Positions 8,200-16,148 of a stretch of 64,000 nucleotides of DNA are shown one piece after another (the first letter of the stretch is position 1; the number at the start of each line of letters is the position of its first letter). The translations under genes were made by a program, and so were the position numbers. This stretch comes from Bin87 sp965220095 (GTDB lineage Bacteria > Chloroflexota > Dehalococcoidia > Lucifugimonadales > UBA3495). Below the pieces are notes generated by a model, which searched no databases, was not told the origin of the DNA, and saw nothing but the letters and a program-made list of their open reading frames with translations. The stretch is from assembly GCA_965220095.1 (NCBI GenBank), contig OZ244805.1, forward strand, positions 4,288,609 through 4,352,608, read 5' to 3'.

Positions 8200-8203
8200 C
8201 CCC

Positions 8204-9079
8204 ATGCACACCGGCCCGGCCCACAGCCACACGCACTCCCGCGACGGCCAAACCCACACCCACAAAGGGCACGCTCCCCAGGCCGTTACCTTCGAAGACC
8301 TCACCGTCCGCTACGGGCGCACCGTCGCCTTGCAGAACGTTTCTTTCTCCGTGGAAACCGGCAGCCTCGCCGGCGTCGTCGGGCCCAACGGCGGCGGCAA
8401 GTCCACGCTGCTCAAATCCGTCGTCGGCCTCATCAAACCCCAGATGGGGAGCGTACTGGTGCACGGTGAAGCCAGCATTCGGATGCGCAAAGACATCGGT
8501 TTCGTGCCCCAGATGGAACAGGTGGACTGGAATTTTCCGGTTTCAGTCTGGGACGTGGTGATGATGGGACTCACGCCTCAGCGTGGCCTGTTCCGCTGGC
8601 ACAACAAGTCCAACAAGGCTGCCGCCGCCGCCGCCCTCGAAACCGTTGACCTGGCCCACCTGCGGAAACGCTCCGTCGGCGAACTCTCCGGAGGCCAACG
8701 CCGCCGCGTCCTGCTCGCCCGCGCCATCGCCGCCAATCCATCCGTCCTGCTCCTCGATGAACCCATGAACGGCCTCGACCCTATGGCCCAGCACAGCTTC
8801 CTGAACATCCTGGACCGCCTGCGAGAAAAGGGCGCAACGGTCATTATGAGCACCCACGACCTCACCTGCGTCTCCGCCCGCGCCAGCGACGTCGCGCTCA
8901 TCAACCAGAACTTAATTGCCTACGGCCCCCCCGAAGAGGTCCTGCTGGAATCCGTCCTCGCCGACGTCTTCGGCCACCAGCTGGTAGTCCACACCGCCGG
9001 CGGCGCTTACGCCCTCCACCACCACGATCATCAGGTAAGTTGGCCCGGCCAGCCGGACGACGTTCCCCGGCGGGACTAA
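8204..9079 (+). CDS. ABC transporter ATP-binding protein, zinc/manganese (ZnuC/MntB) type
   Basis: 291 residues from ATG 8204. Walker A GPNGGGKST, Q-loop region PQMEQVDWNFPVSVWDVVMMG (typical of metal-family ABC ATPases), signature LSGGQRRRVLLARA, Walker B VLLLDEPMNGLDP and H-loop STHD are all present. Both tails are His-rich: HSHTHSRDGQTHTHKGH at the start and HHHDHQ near the end, suggesting metal binding. No permease of the ABC-3 type or ZnuA-like binding protein follows, so it is an orphan ATPase here. It lies 4 bp after the VOC gene. Confidence 0.88.
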   Translation: MHTGPAHSHTHSRDGQTHTHKGHAPQAVTFEDLTVRYGRTVALQNVSFSVETGSLAGVVGPNGGGKSTLLKSVVGLIKPQMGSVLVHGEASIRMRKDIGFVPQMEQVDWNFPVSVWDVVMMGLTPQRGLFRWHNKSNKAAAAAALETVDLAHLRKRSVGELSGGQRRRVLLARAIAANPSVLLLDEPMNGLDPMAQHSFLNILDRLREKGATVIMSTHDLTCVSARASDVALINQNLIAYGPPEEVLLESVLADVFGHQLVVHTAGGAYALHHHDHQVSWPGQPDDVPRRD

Positions 9080-9130
9080 CTGCCACCCACGCCTGGCCGG
9101 CGACCACCGCATACCGTAGTTTGCTCCGGC

Positions 9131-9706
9131 GTGCCAACCGTGTTCTTAACTGTCATTTTCGCCGTGGCGCTGGTCCAGGCTTTCGTTTCTGCCGCCGCTG
9201 CCGTTATCGCCACGGCAGCGGGCAGCGGACCGGCGAGTTACCGAAAAAGCGCATTAGTCGGCGCCGTGGTCGGAGTTGCTTTCGCAATAGCCGGTTTCTA
9301 TCTCGTCAGCTTTGTCGGCGCCGTTGCGTTCTTCATCTTTTCCCTGTTACCCACCGGCATGGCCATAATTTTCTTCGGAATTCTCCCCACCACAGCGCTT
9401 GCCGCTCTGTCGGGAACCATCGTGGCCGCGCTGGACGGTCAATCCAGTCTCACCATCCGTAGGGGCGCCATCGTTGGAGGCGGATTCGGACTGCTCATCG
9501 GAATCACAAACATAACCGTAACTTTTGGCCTGTCAGCTGCCGCCATACCGTCCATAATCGCCGTGGGCCTCGACAAGCCCCCCGGATTTATATTCGGATT
9601 GATGAATCCCGCCGTTAAGGTGGTTGTTGACATCGTATTGGCCGTCATCGCCTTCCGCTTCGTCCGTAGCCGAAGAGCCCGTAATGCGCCACCCGAACCG
9701 GCCTGA
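9131..9706 (+). CDS. Small integral membrane protein, unknown function
   Basis: 191 residues from a GTG start at 9131. About five or six hydrophobic segments are seen (for example FLTVIFAVALVQAFVSAAAAVIATA, ALVGAVVGVAFAIAGFYLVSFVGAVAFFIF, GMAIIFFGILPTTALAALSG, GAIVGGGFGLLIGITNI, VVVDIVLAVIAFRFV) with a basic C-terminal tail. It lacks the motifs of an ABC-3 permease, so it is not an obvious partner of the upstream ATPase. I do not recognise the family. Confidence 0.6.
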   Translation: MPTVFLTVIFAVALVQAFVSAAAAVIATAAGSGPASYRKSALVGAVVGVAFAIAGFYLVSFVGAVAFFIFSLLPTGMAIIFFGILPTTALAALSGTIVAALDGQSSLTIRRGAIVGGGFGLLIGITNITVTFGLSAAAIPSIIAVGLDKPPGFIFGLMNPAVKVVVDIVLAVIAFRFVRSRRARNAPPEPA

Positions 9707-9749
9707 CTTCTGTTAAAATGTCGGGACACTGCCCCGGTCAACGCACCTG

Positions 9750-10505
9750 ATGACTACGTTCAACAACATTGACGACCTGCTCCGCATCCTGGACGAAAAT
9801 CCGGAGCTGCTGGATGCCGTCCGCGCGCGCGTTCTCACCCGCGAACTCATCACACTCCCGGAGACCGTCGCCCGCCTCGCCGACCGGGTGGACCAGATTG
9901 CCGTCCGGCTAGACCAGCTCATCGAGCGAGTTGACCAACTGGCCAGCCGAATGGACCAACTGGCCAGCCGAATGGACCAACTGGCCAGCCGAATGGACCA
10001 GATGGCCAGTCGAATGGACCAACTCGTGGAAAGCCAGGAGCGGCTCGAAAACAACATGGGCTCCATCCGTACCCAGATGGGTGACATCAGAGGCCGCATC
10101 GTCTATGACATCGCCCGCGACGAAGCGCCCTTGCTCGCTTCTGATTTGGGCCTCACCTACGTCGCGACTCTTACACGCCGCGACTTGATGAACCTCACCG
10201 AGAACATCGACACCGATACCATCGAACGCGATGACCTCAGGAGCTTCCACCGCGCCGACCTCGTTTTCCAGGCCACCAATCAATCCGGCGAGACGAACTA
10301 CGTGGCTGTCGAAGCTTCCTTCACCGTCAACGGACGCGACACTCACCGCGCCCGGCGTAATGCTCGATACCTCACCCGCTTCACCGGAAGCCCGGCCATT
10401 CCTGCCGTCGCCGGCGTCGTCATCGACCATCATATCCGCGATGCCGTCACTTCTGAACATCTTTTCTGGTATGCCATCCCCATGGGCGATCTGCAACCCG
10501 AATAA
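9750..10505 (+). CDS. Coiled-coil protein with C-terminal nuclease-like domain, unknown function
   Basis: 251 residues. The N-terminus (TTFNNIDDLLRILDENPELLDAVRARVLTREL) is followed by a heptad coiled coil (about residues 45-95) containing near-perfect MDQLASR repeats, then a globular C-terminus with DLRSFHRADLVF...YVAVEASFTV. The spacing of Asp and E-A-S resembles a PD-(D/E)XK core with Ser in place of Lys, as in several coiled-coil nuclease-like families (inference). A clear homologue with the same layout is at 39147-39827. The function is unknown. Confidence 0.65.
   Translation: MTTFNNIDDLLRILDENPELLDAVRARVLTRELITLPETVARLADRVDQIAVRLDQLIERVDQLASRMDQLASRMDQLASRMDQMASRMDQLVESQERLENNMGSIRTQMGDIRGRIVYDIARDEAPLLASDLGLTYVATLTRRDLMNLTENIDTDTIERDDLRSFHRADLVFQATNQSGETNYVAVEASFTVNGRDTHRARRNARYLTRFTGSPAIPAVAGVVIDHHIRDAVTSEHLFWYAIPMGDLQPE
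9930..10034 (+). repeat. 21-bp in-frame tandem repeat encoding coiled-coil heptads
   Basis: Units at 9930-9950, 9951-9971, 9972-9992 and 9993-10013, then a diverging fifth, each like ATGGACCAACTGGCCAGCCG and coding for MDQLASR. The near identity at DNA level points to recent expansion; copy number may vary between strains. Confidence 0.85.
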
Positions 10506-10534
10506 ACCCCTCACTAACACTACGGAGATCAGAT

Positions 10535-11383
10535 ATGTACGACCTCAACGGCAAGATCGCCCTCGTTACCGGCGCCGGCGGACGCCACGGCATCGGCCGC
10601 GCCATCGCCACCCGTCTCGCTTCTGAAGGAGCCGCCGTCGTCGTCACCGACATCGAAGCATCCCTGGATGCCATCCGCACCGAAGACCGGCTGGACGGCT
10701 GGGAGGGTCTGCCCAGCGTGGTTCAGGAAATCCAGGACATGGGTCGCCGCAGCAGCGGGCTCTACTACGACGTATCAGATAGCGCCCAGGTTCACGCCAT
10801 GGTCAACCAGGTCCTCGACGAGTACGGCCAGATCGACATCCTGGTCAATAACGCCGGCTCCCGCCCGGGCCGCGACCGCGTATTGATCGTCGAACTGGAA
10901 GAAGACGCTTTTGACGAGGTGATGCGCGTCAACGTCCGCGGCACCTACCTGGTCAGCCGGGAGGTTGCCCGCCACATGGTCGCACGCGGCGGCCCCGGCA
11001 AGATCATCAACATCTCCTCCGGCGCCGGCAAGCGCGGCATCGCCCGCTATGGAGCCTACTGCGCCAGCAAGTTCGCCGTCATCGGCTTCACCCAATCCCT
11101 GGCCCACGAAATGGCCCCCTACAAGGTCAACGTCAACGCCATCTGCCCCGGCCTGGTGGACACCGAGCGGGTGGACTTCATCGCCGCCGCCCTGGCCCCC
11201 GAGGGCGTGTCCGGCGAGGAGCACCGGGCCCTCATGGTGCGCGAGCGCGAGCTGCGTGTCCCCATGGGTCGCATCGCCCAGGGCGACGACATCGCCCGCA
11301 TGGCTGCCTTTCTCTCTTCCGCCGAGTCCGACTATATGACCGGCCTCTCCATCAGCGTCTCCGGCGGCTCCGAAATGAGCTAA
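10535..11383 (+). CDS. Short-chain dehydrogenase/reductase (SDR)
   Basis: A 282-residue classical SDR. Cofactor motif TGAGGRHGIGRAIA (about residues 11-24), NNAG at DILVNNAGS, and the catalytic Ser-Tyr-Lys in INISSGAG...YGAYCASK. VTDIEAS after beta-2 favours NAD(H). Compared with canonical members there is an extra loop around EASLDAIRTEDRLDGWEGL. The start has GGAGATC upstream of ATG 10535. The substrate is not deducible; such enzymes are abundant in this kind of catabolic genome. Confidence 0.88.
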   Translation: MYDLNGKIALVTGAGGRHGIGRAIATRLASEGAAVVVTDIEASLDAIRTEDRLDGWEGLPSVVQEIQDMGRRSSGLYYDVSDSAQVHAMVNQVLDEYGQIDILVNNAGSRPGRDRVLIVELEEDAFDEVMRVNVRGTYLVSREVARHMVARGGPGKIINISSGAGKRGIARYGAYCASKFAVIGFTQSLAHEMAPYKVNVNAICPGLVDTERVDFIAAALAPEGVSGEEHRALMVRERELRVPMGRIAQGDDIARMAAFLSSAESDYMTGLSISVSGGSEMS

Positions 11384-11454
11384 CCCCTGACCCACACCAC
11401 TCCCCGCGAGTCCATCGTCCCCCTTCCTCTCACCTCACAGGAAGGGCGCGGGGG

Positions 11455-12459
11455 TTAGTACTCGTAAAACATTTGCTGCAGTTCGGCGCGGTTGGTGGTT
11501 ACCGTCAGGGCCAGCATCAGCAAAAGGCGGGCTTTCTGCGGCATCAGGTTGTCGGACACGATGAAACCCTGCTCCGCTTTGCGCGGTGTCATCACGACGC
11601 GGCCGGCGCTGGAGCGGCTGGCGAGCACTACCGGCATCCCGTCGGCCACGGCCTGCTCGGCGGCGGTTATTACGGCGGGCGGGAAGGTGCCGGCGCCGAA
11701 CCCGGCCAGCACCAGGCCGGCCGACCCGTGAGCGCGCACAGCGTCGATCAGCATTCCGTCGGCTCCAGCGTAGGCGTGCACGATGTCCACCCGCGGCAGG
11801 TCGGTGCGGCCGTCAACCGTGAAGGGTGTATCGGTGGTGTGCTTGCGGAAGGGACGTCGGTAGAAAACCACCTGGTGGTCAGAGTCGGCATAGCCCAGGA
11901 AACCCAGCTCGTTGGGCTTGAAGGTTTCCACCCGCAGCGTGTTGGACTTGTAAACGTCCCGGGCGCAGTGAATCTCGTTGTTCAGCACGGTCAGCACACC
12001 CATGCCGGCGGCGTCCGGTGTGGCGGCGATGCGCACGGCGTCCATCAGGTTCAGGTCGGCGTCGGTGCTGATTGACGTGGGCGGGCGCATTGCTCCGGTA
12101 ATCACCACGGGGCGGTCGGTTTTAACGGTCAGGTGCAGGAAGTAAGCGGTCTCTTCCAGCGTCGCTGTGCCATGGGTAATCACGATGCCGGCGGTGTCAG
12201 GCTCGTCGCGGACGATGGCGTGGATACGTTCGGCCAGCGCGATCCAGTTGGCAGGGCCGATGGCGGTGCTGCCCACGCTGACCATGTCCTCGGCAATGAT
12301 GTTGAAATGCTCGCCAATCTCCGGAACGCGCGCCAGGTTCTGCTCGATGGTGAGGTGGTCGCCGATTTCCGGATAGACCGTGTAGTCCATCCGGTCTGGG
12401 CCGACGCCGGCGATGCTACCGCCGGTGGCAATGATGTGGACGGTGGGGTTATTAAGCAT
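11455..12459 (-). CDS. L-asparaginase/glutaminase-family protein with altered active site
   Basis: 334 residues from ATG 12459 (GGGAGG upstream); the longer open frame above it is not needed. The fold signature is clear: IATGGSIAG, ITHGTATLEETAYFL, TGAMRPPTSISTDADLNL, ARDVYKSNTLRVETF, and C-terminal GFGAGTFPP. In canonical type II enzymes the first motif is TGGTIAG with a nucleophilic Thr, and the second is HGTDT, whose Asp binds the substrate amino group. Here these are Ser and Ala. The Lys in DVYKSNT is kept. The chain probably adopts the asparaginase fold but may use another substrate or be catalytically weak. Confidence 0.85.
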   Translation of the reverse strand: MLNNPTVHIIATGGSIAGVGPDRMDYTVYPEIGDHLTIEQNLARVPEIGEHFNIIAEDMVSVGSTAIGPANWIALAERIHAIVRDEPDTAGIVITHGTATLEETAYFLHLTVKTDRPVVITGAMRPPTSISTDADLNLMDAVRIAATPDAAGMGVLTVLNNEIHCARDVYKSNTLRVETFKPNELGFLGYADSDHQVVFYRRPFRKHTTDTPFTVDGRTDLPRVDIVHAYAGADGMLIDAVRAHGSAGLVLAGFGAGTFPPAVITAAEQAVADGMPVVLASRSSAGRVVMTPRKAEQGFIVSDNLMPQKARLLLMLALTVTTNRAELQQMFYEY

Positions 12460-12502
12460 AGCGACCTCCCAAAAAGCAGTGCGATAGCGTACGTTCGGTT
12501 TT

Positions 12503-12793
12503 TCAGGCTGTTGTCTTGACCAGCGGCTCAATGGCGCTGGTGTCTGTTGTGGCGCGGGCCACGTCAAGGTCGTACATCCGTTGCAGGTTCAGCCAGAACT
12601 CGGGAGACGTGCCCAGGGCTTGGCCGAGGCGCAGTGCGGTGTCAGCAGTAATGGAACGGCGCCGATGCACGATTTGATTAATGCGTATTGGGGCTACGCC
12701 AATAGCCTGCGCCAGGCGGTACTGGGTAATGCCGAGTTCACCCAGCATCTCCGACAGGTGCTCGCCGGGATGAATGGGGTCAGCTGCGGTCAT
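12503..12793 (-). CDS. higA: HigA-type antitoxin (XRE-family HTH)
   Basis: 96 residues from ATG 12793, preceded by GGGAGGGA. It starts with the HigA/VapI signature IHPGEHLSEMLGELGITQYRLAQAIGV and contains the HTH IRINQIVHRRRSITADTALRLGQALG...PEFWLNLQRMYDL. HigA antitoxins bind their HigB partner and repress the operon. The upstream higB in the same operon is frameshifted, leaving this antitoxin without a working local toxin. Confidence 0.9.
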   Translation of the reverse strand: MTAADPIHPGEHLSEMLGELGITQYRLAQAIGVAPIRINQIVHRRRSITADTALRLGQALGTSPEFWLNLQRMYDLDVARATTDTSAIEPLVKTTA

Positions 12794-12803
12794 AAGTCCC
12801 TCC

Positions 12804-13081
12804 CTAGTGATAGTCGTTGACCTCGATGTCCATTGCGCCCTGGTCCGTCCAGCGAAAGCAAACGCGCCACTGATCATTGATGCGGAACTATGCTGGCCCG
12901 CGCGGTCGCCACGGAGAGCCTCCAGTCGATGAGAAGGAGGCAACCGGAGGTCATTGAACATCGTCGCTGCAACAACACGCTGCAGTCTCATCCGAGCGCG
13001 CCGTTGAATATCGCTCGGCAGGTGCCACACACTTTGACCGTTGAAAATAGCCTCGGTGTAACGGTTCCTGAAACGATTCAT
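12804..13081 (-). pseudogene. higB: HigB/RelE-like toxin, frameshifted
   Basis: The frame from 13081 gives MNRFRNRYTEAIFNG...ARMRLQRVVAATMFNDLRLPPSHRLEALRGDRAGQHS, the N-terminal two thirds of a HigB mRNA-interferase. The remaining RINDQWRVCFRWTD...DIEVNDYH is in the next frame and stops at 12804, 10 bp before higA. One base appears missing at the AGT-TCCGC junction near 12889, where AGTATCCGC would restore the reading frame. The toxin is therefore very likely inactive unless this is a sequence error. Confidence 0.85.
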
Positions 13082-13130
13082 GGACTTCCATATTAACGCA
13101 GCGCGTTATTAAATTCAAATCTTTATCTCA

Positions 13131-13152
13131 TCCATCCTGTCCGTCCATGCGA
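13131..13152. repeat. Dispersed ATCCTGTCC repeat, third copy
   Basis: TCCATCCTGTCCGTCCATGC followed by GAAA, about 35 bp before the phosphoesterase start. Same family as the copies at 2372 and 4723. Confidence 0.5.
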
Positions 13153-13187
13153 AATACCACCTCTCCCTCTGTGCTACCATACCGCAT

Positions 13188-13934
13188 ATGCGCGCCCTCA
13201 TCGTTTCCGACATACACGCCAACCTGGAAGCGTTTGAGGCGGTGCTGGCCGATGCCCAACGCCGGGGCGGGTACGACAGCGTGTGGTTCCTGGGCGATCT
13301 GGTGGGTTACAACGCTGATCCTTCCGCCTGCATCGCCCTGCTGCAAAGTCTGCCCAGCGTGTCCATCGCCGGCAACCACGACCACGCGGTGGTGGGCAAG
13401 ATTGATCCTATCCTGTTCAACGGCGCCGCCTGCGCTGCCGCTATATGGACGGCTGATCATTTGTCGGACGAGGAGCTGGAATATCTGAACGAGTTGCCCG
13501 AAGTGCAGCGGGTTGGCGACTTCACCATGGTGCACGGCAGCCTGCGCGACCATGTGTCTGAGTACCTGCTAAGCCAGGATGCGGCGCTGGCTACGTTCAG
13601 TCTGCTGCCGACGCAGTTTTGCCTGGTTGGACATTCTCACATCCCGCTGGTGTGGATTGAGATGGGCGACCGCGCCGAAGGCGGTCTGCTGAACCTGTCC
13701 AGCCCATTGCAATTCGAACCGGGCCAGCGGTTGATTGTCAATCCGGGCAGCGTGGGTCAGCCTCGGGATGGCGACTGGCGAGCGTCATATGTGCTATTTG
13801 ACAGCGACGCCGGTCACGGTCTGGGTGCCGTGGAACACTTCAGGGCGGAATACGACATCGCGACGACGCAGGCGAAAATACGGGACGCCGGCCTGCCTGA
13901 ATCCCTGGCCAATCGACTGACGGAAGGCCGTTAA
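13188..13934 (+). CDS. Calcineurin-like metallophosphoesterase (YfcE/ApaH type)
   Basis: 248 residues. Metal-binding motifs in order: SDIHANLEA (D-x-H, residues 8-16), FLGDLVGYNADP (GDxVG), GNHDHAV (GNHD), MVHGSLRD and GHSHIP. This is the arrangement of the YfcE-like phosphodiesterases and diadenosine-tetraphosphatase-like proteins. The C-terminal NPGSVGQPRDGDWRASYVLFD is typical of that family. It is a cytoplasmic enzyme; the substrate is not predictable. It is followed by an operator-bearing intergenic region and the OmpR-type regulator. Confidence 0.9.
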   Translation: MRALIVSDIHANLEAFEAVLADAQRRGGYDSVWFLGDLVGYNADPSACIALLQSLPSVSIAGNHDHAVVGKIDPILFNGAACAAAIWTADHLSDEELEYLNELPEVQRVGDFTMVHGSLRDHVSEYLLSQDAALATFSLLPTQFCLVGHSHIPLVWIEMGDRAEGGLLNLSSPLQFEPGQRLIVNPGSVGQPRDGDWRASYVLFDSDAGHGLGAVEHFRAEYDIATTQAKIRDAGLPESLANRLTEGR

Positions 13935-13969
13935 AGGGCAACTTTTGCATCCGCTTATGTTGGAAATGG

Positions 13970-14013
13970 CGTAACAAAAGCGTAACCATTTCGTAATGCC
14001 CCGTTAACGCGTT
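13970..14013 (+). promoter_or_regulatory. Tandem 11-bp direct repeats, probable OmpR/PhoB-type operator
   Basis: Four consecutive 11-bp units starting at 13970, 13981, 13992 and 14003: CGTAACAAAAG, CGTAACCATTT, CGTAATGCCCC, GTTAACGCGTT. An 11-bp period with a conserved 6-bp half is how OmpR/PhoB-family regulators bind DNA as head-to-tail dimers. The site is 58 bp upstream of such a regulator, which suggests autoregulation. Confidence 0.6.
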
Positions 14014-14070
14014 GGCGGCAAAATTGGAGTATGCCCGGAAAGTGCAGTCGATATAACTAGCCGCATCGCA

Positions 14071-14769
14071 ATGACAATCAGCAACCGCCCCAACGTCCAG
14101 TCTCCGTCCGCCCGCGTGCTGCTGCTGGGCAAAGGTTGGGATGACGTAGACGGCGCACTGGTCGCGGCCGCCGACACCGGCAACATCGTGCTGCTGGGAC
14201 CGGAGCCGGACTACGTCGCCTCCCACTACTATAGTGGCGAGGTTCCTATGGTGCTGCTGCTGTCGCCCGAGGCGGAGGGCAACTTTCCCAACCGCGACGA
14301 CAATGCGCCACCGGTTTTGCGCTGCGTGGCCGGCGAAGACCTGGATGCGCCCGACCTGTACCATGATTCGGACGATTTCGTCGCTATTCCCTGCGCTCCT
14401 ACCGAGCTGATCAAGCGAATCCTGCGACTGGCCCAACGACAGTCGGACGCTACGGCCGCTGCCGAAGCGATACGAGTGGGCAACATTATGCTAAACCCGG
14501 TGACTTACCAGGTTATCGCCAACGGCCGGCCGGTGGATTTGGCGTGGCTGGAATTCCAGCTCCTGCATTTCCTGATGCAGAACGTGGGCAAGGTATTCAC
14601 CCGCGACCAGTTGCTGGCCAACGTGTGGGGCGTGGAAAACATCGGCGGCACCCGCACTGTGGACGTACACATCCGGCGCCTGCGCTACAAGCTGGAAACC
14701 GGCGCCACCACCTACTTCCGCACCGTGAAGAACGTTGGATACGGAATGATGCAGCCCACATCCACCTAG
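14071..14769 (+). CDS. OmpR-family winged-helix regulator with degenerate receiver domain
   Basis: 232 residues. The C-terminal about 95 residues are a canonical Trans_reg_C winged helix: LAWLEFQLLHFLMQNVGKVFTRDQLLANVWG, TVDVHIRRLRYKLE, YFRTVKNVGYGM. The N-terminal half has receiver-like strands (RVLLLGKGWDD, MVLLLSP, DFVAIPCAPTELIKRI), but the phospho-acceptor Asp is not evident and the conserved Lys before Pro is Cys (IPC). It may therefore act without phosphorylation. No histidine kinase is adjacent. A four-unit 11-bp repeat upstream is its probable binding site. Confidence 0.85.
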   Translation: MTISNRPNVQSPSARVLLLGKGWDDVDGALVAAADTGNIVLLGPEPDYVASHYYSGEVPMVLLLSPEAEGNFPNRDDNAPPVLRCVAGEDLDAPDLYHDSDDFVAIPCAPTELIKRILRLAQRQSDATAAAEAIRVGNIMLNPVTYQVIANGRPVDLAWLEFQLLHFLMQNVGKVFTRDQLLANVWGVENIGGTRTVDVHIRRLRYKLETGATTYFRTVKNVGYGMMQPTST

Positions 14770-14810
14770 CGGCAACCCCGGTTTAGTTGCAGTATTCCGG
14801 ATCGGTTCGC

Positions 14811-16040
14811 TTACCACTCAACGGGCAGGCTGACCACGCCGCGGATGTTCAGCAGGTTGTGGTATTCCAGCTGGTCGGGGTCGCTGGCGAACTTGAACGG
14901 GGGGAATTTGCGGGTCAGGGCCCGGAATGCCTCCTGACCCTCCAGCCGGGCCAGGTTGGCGCCCAGGCAGTGGTGGATGCCGCCGCCAAAGGCAACGTGG
15001 GGGTTCGGGTAGCGGGTAATGTCCAGGTCTTCCGGGTTCTCAAAGGCCATGGGGTCGCGATTCGCGGCGTTGATGATGGTCATCACCTTGTCGCCCTCGC
15101 GAATTTTCTGTCCGGCCAGCTCGATGTCTTCCAGGGCAATGCGAGGGGCGCGCTTGACCGGAGAGTCGTAGCGCAGCAGTTCCTCGGTGGCGCGCACCAA
15201 CAGGCTGTCGTCCTCCCTGAGCATATTCCACTGTTCCGGGTTCTTCATCAGGGCCATAGTACCGTTGGCCACCAGGTTGATGGTGGTCTGGTGACCGGCG
15301 ATGAGCAGCAGCAGGGTGTTGCCCAGCACTTCTTCGCGGGTCAATGCGCCCTCGCGTTCGCCGATGGCCAACACCGAGAGCAGGTCGTCGGCAGGCTCGC
15401 TGACGCGGGCTTCCACCATTGGATTGACGTAGTCATTCAGCGTGGTGATAGCCTCGTGGACGCGCGTATGTCGGTCGGGGGATTCCTGGTCCAAGGACAG
15501 CAATTGACGGGAAAGCGTGCGGAGGAACTCGCGGTCGCTGCCCGGCATACCGAGCCAGCTGGCGATAACCAGCACCGGCATGGCGTTGGCGAAGTCGGTC
15601 AGTACGTCCATGGAGTCATGGTCAGGGTCAAAATCTTTCAGCAAATCCTGGATGATGTTCTGAACCATGGCGCGGAAGCGATTGTCGATGTATTTGGGAT
15701 TGAAAACCGGGTGCACGGTGCGCCGCATCCGCAAGTGGTCGGGCCGGTCGCGGCGGATGAACCAGTTGTTCATGTAGTCGAGATTGTACTTGTACTTGGG
15801 GAAGTCAGACTCTGAGATTGGCGGACTGGGCGCCTTATCGTCGCGCAGGAACACTTCGGAAGAGAACTGCTCAGGATGGCGCAACGTCCAGACCACAGCC
15901 GGATAGGAAGTTACTACCCAGGTGTCGAACTTGGCGTTCCAGTAAACCGGCGCTTCTTCCCGCAGCATGGCGTAGTACGGGTAGGGGTTGCGCAGATTTT
16001 CCGGTGACAGCAACTCATCGTGAATCCGGTCTTTCAACAT
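14811..16040 (-). CDS. Cytochrome P450
   Basis: 409 residues from ATG 16040 (GAGG about 9 bases upstream), a typical length for soluble bacterial P450s. I-helix oxygen-binding motif LLLIAGHQTT, K-helix ExxR in EELLRYDSPV, and haem-binding loop FGGGIHHCLGANLARLE with the Cys ligand are all present. HLRMRR is the C-helix haem-propionate contact. No membrane anchor is seen. It is a monooxygenase of unknown substrate that needs a ferredoxin/reductase supplied elsewhere. It is on the same strand as the RusA cassette and CoA-transferases but separated by about 110 bp. Confidence 0.93.
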   Translation of the reverse strand: MLKDRIHDELLSPENLRNPYPYYAMLREEAPVYWNAKFDTWVVTSYPAVVWTLRHPEQFSSEVFLRDDKAPSPPISESDFPKYKYNLDYMNNWFIRRDRPDHLRMRRTVHPVFNPKYIDNRFRAMVQNIIQDLLKDFDPDHDSMDVLTDFANAMPVLVIASWLGMPGSDREFLRTLSRQLLSLDQESPDRHTRVHEAITTLNDYVNPMVEARVSEPADDLLSVLAIGEREGALTREEVLGNTLLLLIAGHQTTINLVANGTMALMKNPEQWNMLREDDSLLVRATEELLRYDSPVKRAPRIALEDIELAGQKIREGDKVMTIINAANRDPMAFENPEDLDITRYPNPHVAFGGGIHHCLGANLARLEGQEAFRALTRKFPPFKFASDPDQLEYHNLLNIRGVVSLPVEW

Positions 16041-16148
16041 CTTGGCAGCCTCGCAGAGTGTCAGGTGGATGGAGCCCGAAATAATGTAATGGCAAGCGTG
16101 GCGCCGTGTCAAATGCGTGGAACGACAATATCCGGACGTATCAGCCGG

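Noticed and set aside
6769..8304. A 511-residue minus-strand frame
   Set aside because: It is a GC-driven antisense shadow of the MaoC, VOC and ABC genes, with Gly/Val-rich composition and no motifs.
9131..9706. Permease partner of the upstream ABC ATPase
   Set aside because: It is too short and lacks ABC-3 permease motifs; left as an unknown membrane protein.
14787..15815. A 342-residue + strand frame
   Set aside because: It is the complement of the P450 gene, which has all family motifs on the minus strand.
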